Shown: in pieces, positions 43,703-54,028 of the stretch | How positions within the stretch are numbered: the stretch's first letter is position 1 | How the letters are laid out: every line of letters starts with the position of its first letter | Assembly: GCA_017449765.1 (NCBI GenBank) | Contig: JAFTFE010000171.1 | Coordinates: forward strand, 1 to 60,344 | Length of the DNA stretch: 60,344 nucleotides | Direction of reading: 5' to 3' | Source of the DNA: Lachnospiraceae bacterium | GTDB lineage: Bacteria; Bacillota; Clostridia; Lachnospirales; Lachnospiraceae | Notes under the pieces: model-generated | What the model was told of the DNA's origin: nothing | Seen by the model: the letters and a program-made list of their open reading frames with translations, nothing else | Database searches by the model: none | Translations under genes and position numbers: made by a program

Positions 43703-44863
43703 CTACTTTATCTTTCTTACCTTTACGACACCATCAATAGCTAATATCTCGTCTAATAATGCGGCATCAGCGCTTTCGGATATATCAAGTATGCTGTATG
43801 CCCAATCTCCCTTAGACTTGCTTATCATAGATGTTACATTTATACCCTTTGCAGATATATGTCCCGTAAACTGTGTAAGCATATTAGGAATGTTCTTATG
43901 ACATACCGTAATTCTGTAATCTGTTGTAACACCTGCATCTATAGACGGATAGTTAACGGAATTCTTAATATTACCGTTCTCAACAAATTCCATAATTTCC
44001 TGTACAGCCATTATAGCACAGTTATCCTCTGACTCTGCTGTTGAAGCACCAAGATGTGGCAGTGTAATTACATTATCAACTCCTGCAATCTTAGCATTAG
44101 GGAAGTCTGTAACATATTTGGCAACCTTACCGGATGCAAGAGCCTCTATCATATCATCATCATTTACAAGAATATCTCTTGCGAAGTTAAGAATCTTAAC
44201 CCCATCTTTCATAAGTGCAAATGCGTCCTTATTTATCATACCCTTAGTTGAATCAAGAGCAGGTACATGAACGGTAATGTAATCACATTCTTTATAAATG
44301 TCCTCAACATTTGTGATGTGCTTAACGTGGCTCGAAAGTCTCCATGCTGCATCAACCGATACAAATGGATCATATCCGTAAACCTCCATGCCCAGTCTGA
44401 AACCGATATTGGCAACCTTTGCACCGATTGCTCCAAGACCGATTACACCGAGCTTCTTACCCATTACTTCATTTCCGGCATATTTTGACTTCTGCTTTTC
44501 AACAGCCTTACCGATATTTTCATCTGACGCATTTTCCTTAACCCAGTTGTATCCACCCATCAAGTCTCTTGATGCAAGTAAAAGACCTGCCACAACAAGC
44601 TCTTTAACACCGTTTGCATTTGCACCCGGAGTATTGAAAACAACTATACCTTTTTCGGCACATTTATCAAGCGGAATATTGTTTACACCTGCGCCTGCAC
44701 GACCGATTGCAAGAAGCTTATCCGAAAGCTCTAAGTCATGCATAGCGGCACTTCTTACAAGCACAGCATCTGCATCTGCATAATCCTCAGTTTTTTCGTA
44801 ATTATCAGTAAATAAATCCATACCACATGAAGCAATCGGATTTAAGCAATTAATCTTTATCAT
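43703..44863 (-). CDS. serA: D-3-phosphoglycerate dehydrogenase
   Basis: 386 residues. The Rossmann NAD site is KLGVIGLGAIGAKVANIGF, with an active-site arginine in ILNFARDILVN and a histidine in ITLPHLGASTAESEDNCA. A C-terminal ACT domain (from about residue 315: YRITVCHKNIPNMLTQFTG) would sense serine. It starts serine biosynthesis. It lies 52 bases after serC, forming a serC-serA pair. Confidence 0.95.
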   Translation of the reverse strand: MIKINCLNPIASCGMDLFTDNYEKTEDYADADAVLVRSAAMHDLELSDKLLAIGRAGAGVNNIPLDKCAEKGIVVFNTPGANANGVKELVVAGLLLASRDLMGGYNWVKENASDENIGKAVEKQKSKYAGNEVMGKKLGVIGLGAIGAKVANIGFRLGMEVYGYDPFVSVDAAWRLSSHVKHITNVEDIYKECDYITVHVPALDSTKGMINKDAFALMKDGVKILNFARDILVNDDDMIEALASGKVAKYVTDFPNAKIAGVDNVITLPHLGASTAESEDNCAIMAVQEIMEFVENGNIKNSVNYPSIDAGVTTDYRITVCHKNIPNMLTQFTGHISAKGINVTSMISKSKGDWAYSILDISESADAALLDEILAIDGVVKVRKIK

Positions 44864-44915
44864 ATCAAAATCTCCTTAAAATTATAAATATCTAAATATA
44901 TCGGCAAATTGTATA

Positions 44916-45998
44916 TTATGAATTAGCCTCTTCAAACTCCTTCATAAATGCAACAAGCTTCTCTACACCCTCGATTGGCATAGCATTGTAGATAGATGCA
45001 CGCATACCGCCTACACTTCTATGTCCCTTAAGGTTTACAAAACCGGCCTCGGTTGCTTCCTTAACAAACTTAGCATCAAGCTCTTCATTACCTGTTACAA
45101 ACGGAACATTCATCAAAGAACGATCTTTCTTTTCTACTGTTCCTTTGAAAAGCTTTGATGAATCCAGAAAATCATAAAGTATTGCAGCCTTCTTTTCGTT
45201 GTGAGCCTTCATAGCGGCAAGACCGCCCATTTCCTTAACCCACTTAAAGACAAGTCCACATACATATATACCATAACATGGCGGAGTATTATAAAGAGAA
45301 TCATTGTCAGCCTGAGTCTTATACTTAAGCATTGTAGGACAAAACTCAGGAACATCATCTCTGATTAAGTCTTCTCTTATGATTACAACTACAACACCGG
45401 CAGGTCCTACATTCTTCTGAACGCCAAAGTAGATTAAACCATAATCACTTACATTTACAGGCTGTGAAAGTATATCTGATGACATATCCGCAACAAGAAT
45501 CTTACCCTTAGTATTTGGAAGTTTCTTAAATGTTGTTCCATAAATTGTATTGTTATGGCAGATATATACATAGTCTGCATCCTCGGATATAGGTAAATCC
45601 GAGCAGTCAGGTATGTATGAGAAGGTCTTGTCTGCTGAAGAAGCGATAGCATTTGCCTTAAGGTATTTCTTACCTTCCTCATAAGCCTTCTTAGCCCACT
45701 GTCCTGTAATTATATAATCAGCAACGCCATTCTTCATAAGGTTCATGGGAATAGCAGCAAACTGCTGTGAAGCACCACCCTGAAGGAAAAGCACCTTATA
45801 GTTGTCAGGAATCTCAAGTAAATCTCTTAAATCCTTTTCTGCTTCCTTGATGATATTATCATATACCTTCGAACGATGACTCATCTCCATAACGCTCATT
45901 CCCGAGCCCTTATAATCCATCATCTCATCCGCTGCCTGCTGTAAAAAAACCTCAGGTAATACTGAAGGTCCTGCTGAAAAATTAAATACTCTTGCCAT
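44916..45998 (-). CDS. serC: Phosphoserine aminotransferase
   Basis: 360 residues. It begins MARVFNFSAGPSVLPEVFLQ, includes FLQGGASQQFAAIPMN, and the PLP lysine lies in YFGVQKNVGPAGVVVV. It converts 3-phosphohydroxypyruvate to phosphoserine and acts in PLP synthesis too. AGGAGG precedes the ATG. With serA it gives two of the three serine steps. Confidence 0.96.
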   Translation of the reverse strand: MARVFNFSAGPSVLPEVFLQQAADEMMDYKGSGMSVMEMSHRSKVYDNIIKEAEKDLRDLLEIPDNYKVLFLQGGASQQFAAIPMNLMKNGVADYIITGQWAKKAYEEGKKYLKANAIASSADKTFSYIPDCSDLPISEDADYVYICHNNTIYGTTFKKLPNTKGKILVADMSSDILSQPVNVSDYGLIYFGVQKNVGPAGVVVVIIREDLIRDDVPEFCPTMLKYKTQADNDSLYNTPPCYGIYVCGLVFKWVKEMGGLAAMKAHNEKKAAILYDFLDSSKLFKGTVEKKDRSLMNVPFVTGNEELDAKFVKEATEAGFVNLKGHRSVGGMRASIYNAMPIEGVEKLVAFMKEFEEANS

Positions 45999-46047
45999 TA
46001 GTTTTTATCCTCCTAAATCTTAATTAACTATATTTAATAAACGGTTT

Positions 46048-47736
46048 CTACTTTTCTTTTGCATCTAAGTCCTGTTGGTCAAAGCATGTCTCAAGAGGTG
46101 CTCCCGCAGGAACCATAGGCCATACCTTGTCATCCTTGTCAATAATACAATCTATGACAACAGGCTTATTTAACTTGATAGCGTCCTTAAGTGCTTCTTC
46201 GAATTCTGTAAGATTAGTTGCTTTAACTCCTGTTGCACCAAGCGCATCTGCTACCTTTACAAAATCCACATTATCCTCAAGGACGGTATTGGAATATCTT
46301 TCACCGTAGAATAATGTCTGCCATTGTCTAACCATACCTAATACGTGATTATTGATAACAACCTGTATAATCGGTATATTGTATCTTGCAGCGGTTGCTA
46401 TCTCATTCATATTCATTCTGAAGCAGCCGTCACCTGCAATATTTATTGTAACATTCTCAGGCTTTCCTACCTTTGCACCTATACAGGCACCTACACCGTA
46501 TCCCATAGTTCCGAGTCCACCTGATGAAAGAAGCTGTCTTGGTTTTGTATACTTATAATACTGTGCAGCCCACATCTGATGCTGTCCGACATCAGTTGTA
46601 ATGGTAGCCTTGCCCTTTGTAATCTCATATATCTTATTGATGATTGCAGGACCTGAAAAAGCCTTAAGATCAGCATGATCAGGGAACTTAGCCTTTAATT
46701 CACTAAGCTCTGCCTCCCACTCAGGTTTCTTGGATGATTTGATTCTTGATGAAATCATCTTAAGAACTTCCTTAGCATCACCGATAACACTTGCATCTAC
46801 AACTACATTCTTATCAACTTCCGCTGCGTCAACATCAAGTTGTAATATCTTAGCATTTGCTGCAAACTTCTTAGCATCTCCGATAACTCTGTCTGAAAAT
46901 CTTGCTCCAACAACAATTACAAGGTCAGCCTTATTTACAGCAAAGTTGGAAACCTTTGTACCATGCATACCTATCATGCCGGTGTATCTCTCGTCTGTTC
47001 CATCATATGCACCCTTACCCATAAGAGTGTCACATACAGGAGCATCTATCTTATCAGCAAGCTTCTTTAATTCCTGTGAAGCATCTGCAGCAATCACACC
47101 ACCACCTGCTATGATAAACGGTCTCTCGCTCTTATCTATAAGCTTAACTGCTCTTTCTATATCCTCAGCCTTGATTGTACTTGTAACTCTTTCAATACTC
47201 TCAGGAACCTTAGCCTCGTAATCTGCCATATTTGCAGTTACATCCTTAGTTACATCAACAAGTACAGGTCCCGGTCTTCCGGTCTGAGCAATCTTAAATG
47301 CTCTTCTTATCGTATCTGCAAGCTGATGTACATCCTTTACTATAAAGCTGTGCTTGGTAATAGGCATTACCACACCTGCTATATCTATCTCCTGAAAACT
47401 GTCCTTACCAAGTGCCGTAACATTTACATTTGCAGTTATGGCTACAAGTGGTATTGAATCCATATATGCTGTCGCAATTCCTGTTACAAGATTTGTAGCG
47501 CCCGGACCTGATGTTGCCATACATACGCCAACCTTGCCGGTAGCTCTTGCGTATCCGTCTGCGGCATGTGCAGCCCCCTGCTCATGTGATGTAAGTATAT
47601 GATGTATCTCATCCTGATGCTTATAGAGTGCATCATATACATTAAGTATAGTTCCGCCCGGATATCCAAATACTGTATCAACGCCCTGCTCTTTCAAACA
47701 TTCAATTATTATTTCTGAGCCTGTCAATTGTTTCAT
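46048..47736 (-). CDS. ilvB: Acetolactate synthase large subunit
   Basis: 562 residues. The catalytic glutamate is in HEQGAAHAADGYARATGK. The FAD-binding middle domain includes ADLVIVVGARFSDRV, and the ThDP motif is GDGCFRMNMNEIATA. It condenses two pyruvates, or pyruvate and 2-ketobutyrate, in Val/Leu/Ile synthesis. The regulatory small subunit (ilvN/ilvH) is not next to it, which is somewhat unusual. Confidence 0.95.
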   Translation of the reverse strand: MKQLTGSEIIIECLKEQGVDTVFGYPGGTILNVYDALYKHQDEIHHILTSHEQGAAHAADGYARATGKVGVCMATSGPGATNLVTGIATAYMDSIPLVAITANVNVTALGKDSFQEIDIAGVVMPITKHSFIVKDVHQLADTIRRAFKIAQTGRPGPVLVDVTKDVTANMADYEAKVPESIERVTSTIKAEDIERAVKLIDKSERPFIIAGGGVIAADASQELKKLADKIDAPVCDTLMGKGAYDGTDERYTGMIGMHGTKVSNFAVNKADLVIVVGARFSDRVIGDAKKFAANAKILQLDVDAAEVDKNVVVDASVIGDAKEVLKMISSRIKSSKKPEWEAELSELKAKFPDHADLKAFSGPAIINKIYEITKGKATITTDVGQHQMWAAQYYKYTKPRQLLSSGGLGTMGYGVGACIGAKVGKPENVTINIAGDGCFRMNMNEIATAARYNIPIIQVVINNHVLGMVRQWQTLFYGERYSNTVLEDNVDFVKVADALGATGVKATNLTEFEEALKDAIKLNKPVVIDCIIDKDDKVWPMVPAGAPLETCFDQQDLDAKEK

Positions 47737-47813
47737 ACAAATTCTCCTTTTCTAATATGTTTGATAGAATAACACATTCTATATAATATTTCAAATCATA
47801 ATTTGTTATGTTG

Positions 47814-49481
47814 TTACTCTTTTATTTCAAGTACTGCGCCTCTGTTGCCTGAGGTTACCATCTTGGCATATCTTGCAAGATATCCTGTTGTTACCTTTGG
47901 CTCCTTTGGTGTCCAGTCAGCTTTACGCTTTGCAAGCTCTTCGTCGGACACCTTAAGATTGATGGAGTAATTATTGATATCGATCTCAATTATATCTCCC
48001 TCTTCCACAAATGCGATAGGTCCGCCAACAGCTGCTTCCGGTGACACATGTCCTATGGAAGCACCACGACTTGCACCCGAGAAACGTCCGTCTGTTATAA
48101 GTGCTACAGATGAACCAAGTCCCATACCTGCAATTGCTGATGTAGGATTGAGCATCTCTCTCATACCCGGACCGCCCTTAGGTCCTTCATATCTTATAAC
48201 AACAACATCTCCGTCAACAATCTTTCCTCCAAGGATTGCTGCAATCGCATCCTCTTCCGAATCAAATACTCTTGCCGGTCCTTCATGCTTAAGCATCTCA
48301 GGGACTACTGCTGAACGCTTTACAACCGAGCCATCCGGTGCAAGATTACCCTTAAGAACCGCAAGTCCACCGGTCTTAGAATATGGATTATCAACAGGAC
48401 GTATAACCTCAGGATTTCTATTTACCGAATTCTTAACAGCCTCACCGATAGTCTTTCCGGTAACTGTCATACAATCTTCATTTATAAGTCCGATATCACA
48501 AAGCTCTTTAACTACTGCATATACACCACCTGCTTCATTGAGGTCTTCCATATATGTTGGACCTGCAGGTGCAAGGTGGCAGAGGTTAGGAGTCTTCTCA
48601 CTGATTGGATTGGCAAATGATATATCAAAGTCAAAGCCTATCTCATGTGCAATTGCAGGAAGATGAAGCATGGAATTGGTCGAGCATCCAAGTGCCATAT
48701 CTACTGTAAGAGCATTTAAGATGGCATCCTTAGTGATAATGTCACGAGGGCGGATATTCTTCTCTAACATATCCATAACCGCATATCCGGCTTTCTTAGC
48801 AAGACGAAGTCTTTCAGAATAAACCGCAGGTATAGTTCCGTTTCCCGGAAGTCCCATACCGAGTACCTCAGTAAGACAGTTCATGGAGTTAGCTGTGTAC
48901 ATACCTGAACAGGAACCACAGGTAGGACAAACCTTTTCTTCAAACTCTACAACATCCTCATCTGTAATCTTTCCTGCAGTACGTTCTCCTACTGCTTCAA
49001 ACATAGATGAAAGACTTCTCTTTCTTCCATGGATATGTCCTGCAAGCATAGGTCCTCCTGATACAAATACAGTAGGAACATTTACTCTTGCAGCTGCCAT
49101 AAGAAGTCCCGGAACGTTCTTATCACAGTTTGGTATCATAACGAGTGCGTCAAACTGATGAGCGATAGCCATACACTCTGTAGAGTCAGCTATCAAATCT
49201 CTTGTTACGAGTGAATACTTCATACCCACATGTCCCATAGCGATACCGTCACATACTGCTATCGCAGGAAACATAACAGGGGTTCCGCCTGCTTCGGCAA
49301 CTCCCAGCTTAACAGCTTCAGCGATTTTATCAAGGTTCATATGTCCCGGTACAATCTCATTGTATGAACATACGATACCGACCATAGGTTTTTTGATTTC
49401 TTCGGCAGTATAACCGAGCGCATTCAGAAGTGAACGTGCAGGCGCCTGTTGAAGACCGCATTTCATATTGTCACTTACCAT
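47814..49481 (-). CDS. ilvD: Dihydroxy-acid dehydratase
   Basis: 555 residues. The Fe-S cluster cysteines are in [30 protein letters not shown] and [14 protein letters not shown] place the start at ATG 49479-49481, eight bases after AAGGAG; a preceding ATG at 49487 is only two bases from it. It makes 2-keto acids for Val and Ile. It lies upstream of ilvB in the same direction. Confidence 0.95.
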   Translation of the reverse strand: MVSDNMKCGLQQAPARSLLNALGYTAEEIKKPMVGIVCSYNEIVPGHMNLDKIAEAVKLGVAEAGGTPVMFPAIAVCDGIAMGHVGMKYSLVTRDLIADSTECMAIAHQFDALVMIPNCDKNVPGLLMAAARVNVPTVFVSGGPMLAGHIHGRKRSLSSMFEAVGERTAGKITDEDVVEFEEKVCPTCGSCSGMYTANSMNCLTEVLGMGLPGNGTIPAVYSERLRLAKKAGYAVMDMLEKNIRPRDIITKDAILNALTVDMALGCSTNSMLHLPAIAHEIGFDFDISFANPISEKTPNLCHLAPAGPTYMEDLNEAGGVYAVVKELCDIGLINEDCMTVTGKTIGEAVKNSVNRNPEVIRPVDNPYSKTGGLAVLKGNLAPDGSVVKRSAVVPEMLKHEGPARVFDSEEDAIAAILGGKIVDGDVVVIRYEGPKGGPGMREMLNPTSAIAGMGLGSSVALITDGRFSGASRGASIGHVSPEAAVGGPIAFVEEGDIIEIDINNYSINLKVSDEELAKRKADWTPKEPKVTTGYLARYAKMVTSGNRGAVLEIKE

Positions 49482-49537
49482 AATCATTTCTCCTTTTTTA
49501 TGTTTTAATTACGTTTGTTATTGATTGAATTTAATTA

Positions 49538-50620
49538 TTATATTCTTTCTGCTATTAAGCTGCCCATCTCATCACATTTAACCTGAGGCTCACCCGGTTT
49601 AGCTATGTCGATTGTGCGGTAGCCTTCTTCAAGGACTTTTTTAACCGCATTTTCAATGGCATCCGCTTCTTTATCAAGGTCAAATGTATATCGAAGCATC
49701 ATAGCTGCGCTTAAGATTGTTGCAATAGGATTTGCTATATTTTGTCCCGCTATATCAGGAGCCGAACCGCCTGATGGTTCATAAAGTCCGAACTTTGTTT
49801 CATTAAGCGATGCTGAAGAAAGCATTCCGATCGAACCTGTTATCATGGATGCTTCATCCGAAAGAATGTCACCGAACATGTTCTCGGTAAGCATTACATC
49901 GAACTGAGCCGGATCCTTTACAAGCTGCATGGCGGCATTATCTACAAGCATTGTTTCATATTCCACCTCAGGATAATCCTTTGCAACTTCTTCGGTTACC
50001 TTTCTCCAAAGTCTGGATGAATCAAGTACGTTTGCCTTATCTACAAGGGTAACCTTTTTTCTTCTCTTCACAGCTATATCAAAGCCCTTAACAGCTATTC
50101 TTCTAATCTCGTTTTCATTGTATGTAAGTGTATCAACCGCTGTCATTACACCATCGATTTCCTTGGTGTATCTTTCTCCGAAATAAAGTCCTCCGGTAAG
50201 CTCACGCATTATCATCATATCAAAGCCTCTTTCGGCAACACTTTCCTTTAAAGGACAAGCCTCTTTAAGTTCAGGATAAAGATATGCAGGACGAAGATTT
50301 GCAAAAAGTCCAAGTTCCTTACGGATTTTTAAAAGTCCCGCTTCAGGTCTTTTATTTGGCGGAAGCTTATACCAAGGTGAGGTCTGAGTATTTCCACCAA
50401 TCGAGCCAAGCAAAACCGCGTCCTTGGACTTTGCTATGGCAACTGTTTCGTCAGTAAGAGGATCACCGTATTTGTCTATGGAGCAGCCACCCATAAGAAG
50501 CTGTTCATAGTTAAATGTATGACCGAATTTTTTTCCTACCGCATCAAGCACCTTCATGGCTTCGGTTACGACCTCGGGACCGATGCCGTCACCCTTAATT
50601 ACTGCTATATTACAATTCAT
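49538..50620 (-). CDS. leuB: 3-isopropylmalate dehydrogenase
   Basis: 360 residues. The N-terminus is NIAVIKGDGIGPEVVTEAMK, the substrate-binding part MRELTGGLYFGERY, the metal-binding aspartates in ENMFGDILSDEASM, and the NAD part GSAPDIAGQNIANP. It performs the oxidative step of leucine synthesis. Its leader holds copy A of the conserved hairpin element, only about 20 bases before the start, next to the GGAAGAG ribosome site. Confidence 0.96.
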   Translation of the reverse strand: MNCNIAVIKGDGIGPEVVTEAMKVLDAVGKKFGHTFNYEQLLMGGCSIDKYGDPLTDETVAIAKSKDAVLLGSIGGNTQTSPWYKLPPNKRPEAGLLKIRKELGLFANLRPAYLYPELKEACPLKESVAERGFDMMIMRELTGGLYFGERYTKEIDGVMTAVDTLTYNENEIRRIAVKGFDIAVKRRKKVTLVDKANVLDSSRLWRKVTEEVAKDYPEVEYETMLVDNAAMQLVKDPAQFDVMLTENMFGDILSDEASMITGSIGMLSSASLNETKFGLYEPSGGSAPDIAGQNIANPIATILSAAMMLRYTFDLDKEADAIENAVKKVLEEGYRTIDIAKPGEPQVKCDEMGSLIAERI

Positions 50621-50642
50621 TTTTCTCTTCCTTTCTCATTAC

Positions 50643-50781
50643 GGAAGTAATTGTATATGATAAATTCATCGCAGGCACGCTCTCGCTACACTCACACGCA
50701 ACGGTACTAAGTTCGAAAACCTCACTAAGTACCGGCGTGTTCAAAGTACCTGCTTATGAATTATCATATCCAATTACTTCC
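50643..50781 (-). repeat. Hairpin element copy A, upstream of leuB
   Basis: Outer arms GGAAGTAATTG (50643-50653) and CAATTACTTCC (50771-50781) are perfect; next come TATGATAAATTCAT and ATGAATTATCATA (one bulge). The core 50670-50755 begins CGCAGGCACGCTCTCGCTA and ends ACCTGCTT, with an inner stem CGGTACT/AGTACCG. Inside, ACACGC and GCGTGT can extend the inner stem in this copy. The same core occurs at 51747-51885 and 53853-53940. Confidence 0.88.
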
Positions 50782-50826
50782 TGTTATTTTTAAGTTCTAC
50801 TCAAATAAATTGTATAATTATTTATT

Positions 50827-51696
50827 CTATAACTTCTTACCTGAAAGCTTCTCATATCCTTCGAGGTAAATTGCTATGGTTTTATCAACTACGTCCTGTG
50901 GGAGTGTCCAGTTGTGACCTTCATGGCTCTTGAGCCAGTCACGGGCGAACTGCTTATCAAAAGACGGCTGGGAATGTCCCGGCTCGTATACGTCTGCCGG
51001 CCAGAATCTGGAGCTGTCCGGTGTAAGCATTTCATCACCGAGAACCATATTTCCATCTTCATCAAGTCCGAATTCAAATTTTGTATCTGCTATGATTATG
51101 CCCTTGGTAAGTGCATAATCGGCACATTTCTTATAAAGTGCTATTGTATAATCTCTGAGCTTTGAAGCGTATTCCTCACCCTTACCAGGGAAATACTTTT
51201 CAAGATGTGCCACACTCTGCTCATAGGAAATATTTTCATCATGTTCACCTATCTCAGCCTTTGTTGAAGGTGTGTATATCGGCTCCGGGAGCTTATCTGA
51301 CTCCTTTAATCCTTCAGGAAGTTTGATACCGCACACGGTGCCATCCTTCTTATAACTCTCCCAACCGCTTCCTGTTATGTATCCACGCACGATACACTCG
51401 ATTGGAAGCATCTCAAGCTTCTTACACATCATTGAATTACCGTCAAACTGCGGCTGTCTGAAATATTCAGGCATATCATTTACATCGACAGATATCATAT
51501 GATTAGGAATGATATCCTCTGTCATATCAAACCAAAGCTTTGACATCTGTGTGAGCACTGTACCCTTCTTGGTTACCACATTATTAAGTATTACATCAAA
51601 ACAGCTTATTCTGTCAGTTGCAACCATAATAAGGTTATCGCCGTTATCGTATATCTCACGTACCTTTCCTTCTTTTACCGGTTTAAATTCTTTCAT
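50827..51696 (-). CDS. purC: Phosphoribosylaminoimidazole-succinocarboxamide synthase
   Basis: 289 residues. It begins MKEFKPVKEGKVREIYD, then DRISCFDVILNN, ECIVRGYITGSGWESYK and LTPDSSRFWPADVYEPG, the standard SAICAR synthetase motifs. It acts in purine synthesis and is an odd guest between leuD and leuB. Its leader contains hairpin copy B. GGGAGG lies just before the ATG. Confidence 0.96.
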   Translation of the reverse strand: MKEFKPVKEGKVREIYDNGDNLIMVATDRISCFDVILNNVVTKKGTVLTQMSKLWFDMTEDIIPNHMISVDVNDMPEYFRQPQFDGNSMMCKKLEMLPIECIVRGYITGSGWESYKKDGTVCGIKLPEGLKESDKLPEPIYTPSTKAEIGEHDENISYEQSVAHLEKYFPGKGEEYASKLRDYTIALYKKCADYALTKGIIIADTKFEFGLDEDGNMVLGDEMLTPDSSRFWPADVYEPGHSQPSFDKQFARDWLKSHEGHNWTLPQDVVDKTIAIYLEGYEKLSGKKL

Positions 51697-51718
51697 GTTT
51701 TCCTCCCTTATTCTTTGA

Positions 51719-51913
51719 GGTACTTACTCGACTATGATTAATTCATCGCAGGCACGCTCTCGCTAAGATTCGCTCGCAGCGGTACTAACTTCTTTAATCC
51801 TGAATCATCATATTAACTCGCTTCTCTCGTTATATGATGCTCCAGTCTTAAATCAGTAACTACCGGCGGCTCATATTACCTGCTTATGAATCAATCATAT
51901 CCGGCTAAGTGCC
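51719..51913 (-). repeat. Hairpin element copy B, upstream of purC, with an internal insertion
   Basis: Outer arms GGTACTTA (51719-51726) and TAAGTGCC (51906-51913, one G-U) enclose ATGATTAATTCAT (51734-51746) and ATGAATCAATCAT (51886-51898). The core (51747-51885) shares CGCAGGCACGCTCTCGCTAA and ACCGGCGGCTCATATTACCT with the other copies. It is about 50 bases longer: an extra segment at about 51790-51860 holds its own hairpin (ATCATATTAAC and GTTATATGAT). Confidence 0.85.
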
Positions 51914-51952
51914 GCTTAGTATTGTTGTGTAAATATAATTAAAGTAATTTAA

Positions 51953-52444
51953 TTATTGTTGTGTTGCATTTATTCTCGCTATAAGTCCGCCACTTTTTAT
52001 TATCTCCTGCATAAACGGCGGAAATGCCTGTCCCTTATACTCTGTGCCTTTGGTCTTGTCATATATCATTCCGGTATCGAAATCTATTTCGACCTCATCA
52101 CCTGCTTCAATTGCCTTGGCTGCCTCAGGACATTCTATAATAGGAAGTCCGATATTAATAGCATTTCTATAAAATATTCTTGCGAATGTCTCTGCTATTA
52201 CACAGCTTATACCCGATGCCTTTATGGCAATAGGTGCATGTTCTCTGGATGAGCCACATCCGAAGTTCTTATTTGCAACTATAATATCTCCCGGTTTAAC
52301 CCTCTTGACAAAATCCTTATCTATATCCTCCATACAGTTCTTGGCAAGTTCTGCCGGATCTGATGAATTGAGATATCGTGCAGGAATTATAACATCTGTA
52401 TCTACATTGTCGCCATATTTATGTACTGTTCCATTTGCTTTCAT
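51953..52444 (-). CDS. leuD: 3-isopropylmalate dehydratase small subunit
   Basis: 163 residues, short bacterial/archaeal LeuD type. It begins [20 protein letters not shown], with the substrate motif [19 protein letters not shown]. It pairs with LeuC to isomerise 2-isopropylmalate. AGGAGG is upstream of the ATG, 55 bases after leuC. Confidence 0.95.
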   Translation of the reverse strand: MKANGTVHKYGDNVDTDVIIPARYLNSSDPAELAKNCMEDIDKDFVKRVKPGDIIVANKNFGCGSSREHAPIAIKASGISCVIAETFARIFYRNAINIGLPIIECPEAAKAIEAGDEVEIDFDTGMIYDKTKGTEYKGQAFPPFMQEIIKSGGLIARINATQQ

Positions 52445-52498
52445 TTTTTACCTCCTAATTATGTAAACCAACTGATTTATTGTCAGAAATTTCTTTAA

Positions 52499-53764
52499 TT
52501 ACAGTCCAAGCTCACATGGACAGCTTATCTTACCTGTTATAGCTGATGCGGCAGCAACGGCAGGGCTTGCAAGGTAAACCTCTGAATCCACGTGTCCCAT
52601 TCTGCCTACGAAGTTACGATTGGTTGTAGATACAGCACGCTCACCGGCCGCCATAACTCCCATGTGTCCGCCCAGACATGGTCCACAGGTTGGTGTCGAA
52701 ACAATCGCTCCTGCTTTGATAAATATTTCCGTAAGTCCTTCATTTAACATCTGAAGATAAACATCCTGAGTTCCCGGTATTACGATAACTCTTACTCCGT
52801 CAGCAGCATGTCTGTCTTTCATTATCTCAGCAGCAATCCTCATATCTGAGATACGTCCGTTTGTACAGGAACCGATTACAACCTGATCTATCTTTATATC
52901 TCCCACTTCGTCGATTGTCTTAGTATTCTCAGGGAGATGAGGAAATGCTACCGTCGGCTTAAGTGTTGATAAGTCAATAGTATATTCTTCATCATATTCT
53001 GCATCCGGATCAGCCTCATACTTGGTATATGCTTTAGCCGAATGAGCCTTCATATACTCTTCGGTAAGCTCATCTACAGGGAATATACCATTTTTTGCTC
53101 CGGCCTCTATAGCCATATTTGCTATGGTAAATCTATCATCCATAGTAAGATTCTTTATTCCGTCTCCGACAAACTCCATTGAACGGTATAATGCACCATC
53201 CACTCCTATCATACCTATTATGTGAAGGATAACATCCTTACCGCTAACCCATTTAGCCTTTTCGCCAACTATATTAAACCTGATTGCAGACGGTACTTTG
53301 AACCAAGCTTTGCCTGTAACCATTCCGGCAGCCATATCTGTACTGCCTACACCTGTTGAAAATGCACCAAGTGCACCATATGTACATGTATGTGAATCAG
53401 CACCGATACAGGTTTCTCCGGCAACAATAAGTCCTTTCTCCGGGAGCAGTGCATGCTCGATTCCCATAGCACCTACATCAAAGAAATTCGTTATATCATA
53501 ATCCTTTGAAAATTCTCTTACACATTTACAATGCTCTGCACTCTTGATGTCCTTGTTCGGAGTAAAGTGATCCATAACAAGAGCAACCTTGTCCTTGTCA
53601 AACACTTCTTTCTTATTAAATTTCTCCATCTCGTGTATTGCTACAGGAGCAGTGACATCATTGGCTAATACCAAATCCAAGTCTGCCTCAATAAGCTGTC
53701 CTGCACATACACTTTCAAGTCCTGCATGAGCGGCAAGAATCTTCTGTGTCATTGTCATACCCAT
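52499..53764 (-). CDS. leuC: 3-isopropylmalate dehydratase large subunit
   Basis: 421 residues beginning [16 protein letters not shown] place the start at ATG 53762-53764, since GGAGGAA lies eight bases upstream; a longer frame from 53779 would put the ribosome site inside the gene. The Fe-S ligands are in [12 protein letters not shown] and [13 protein letters not shown], and [13 protein letters not shown] is present. Archaeal-type LeuC, as fits LeuD. Its leader has hairpin copy C, and a LysR gene diverges upstream. Confidence 0.95.
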   Translation of the reverse strand: MGMTMTQKILAAHAGLESVCAGQLIEADLDLVLANDVTAPVAIHEMEKFNKKEVFDKDKVALVMDHFTPNKDIKSAEHCKCVREFSKDYDITNFFDVGAMGIEHALLPEKGLIVAGETCIGADSHTCTYGALGAFSTGVGSTDMAAGMVTGKAWFKVPSAIRFNIVGEKAKWVSGKDVILHIIGMIGVDGALYRSMEFVGDGIKNLTMDDRFTIANMAIEAGAKNGIFPVDELTEEYMKAHSAKAYTKYEADPDAEYDEEYTIDLSTLKPTVAFPHLPENTKTIDEVGDIKIDQVVIGSCTNGRISDMRIAAEIMKDRHAADGVRVIVIPGTQDVYLQMLNEGLTEIFIKAGAIVSTPTCGPCLGGHMGVMAAGERAVSTTNRNFVGRMGHVDSEVYLASPAVAAASAITGKISCPCELGL

Positions 53765-53795
53765 ATCGTATTCCTCCATTAAAATCTTTTTTGAA

Positions 53796-53996
53796 GGCTT
53801 TTTGCATACCGGCTAAAATTTTTTAATCAGGTTATCCGGAAAATCAATGTACCGCAGGCACACTCTCGCTAAGATTCGCACGCAGCGGTACTAAGCTCGA
53901 AAATACCTCGCTAAGTACCGGCGGCTCATATTACCTGCTTGTACATTATTTTCCATCTAACCTATTCAAATTCTATTAAACAGTATGCAAAAAGCC
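53796..53996 (-). repeat. Hairpin element copy C, filling the leuC leader
   Basis: From outside in: GGCTTTTTGCATAC/GTATGCAAAAAGCC (53796/53983, perfect), AGGTTA/TAACCT (53829/53958), GGAAAAT/ATTTTCC (53838/53948) and AATGTAC/GTACATT (53846/53941). The shared core is at 53853-53940 with CGCAGG at its start and CCTGCTT at its end. It lies between the predicted leuC transcription start and the ribosome site, so it would be in the mRNA. Confidence 0.88.
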
Positions 53997-54028
53997 GCCA
54001 TTAAACTGATTGTAATTGTAACATAATA

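Noticed and set aside
53853-53968. Leucine attenuation leader peptide before leuC
   Set aside because: A 21-codon frame (MENNVQAGN...) exists in the hairpin but has one Leu codon, a poor ribosome site, and is not kept in copies A and B.
50643-53996. T-box riboswitches in the leu leaders
   Set aside because: I see no T-box consensus (GGGTGGNACCGCG-type) and no specifier loop; the ACCG parts belong to the inner stem of the hairpin element.
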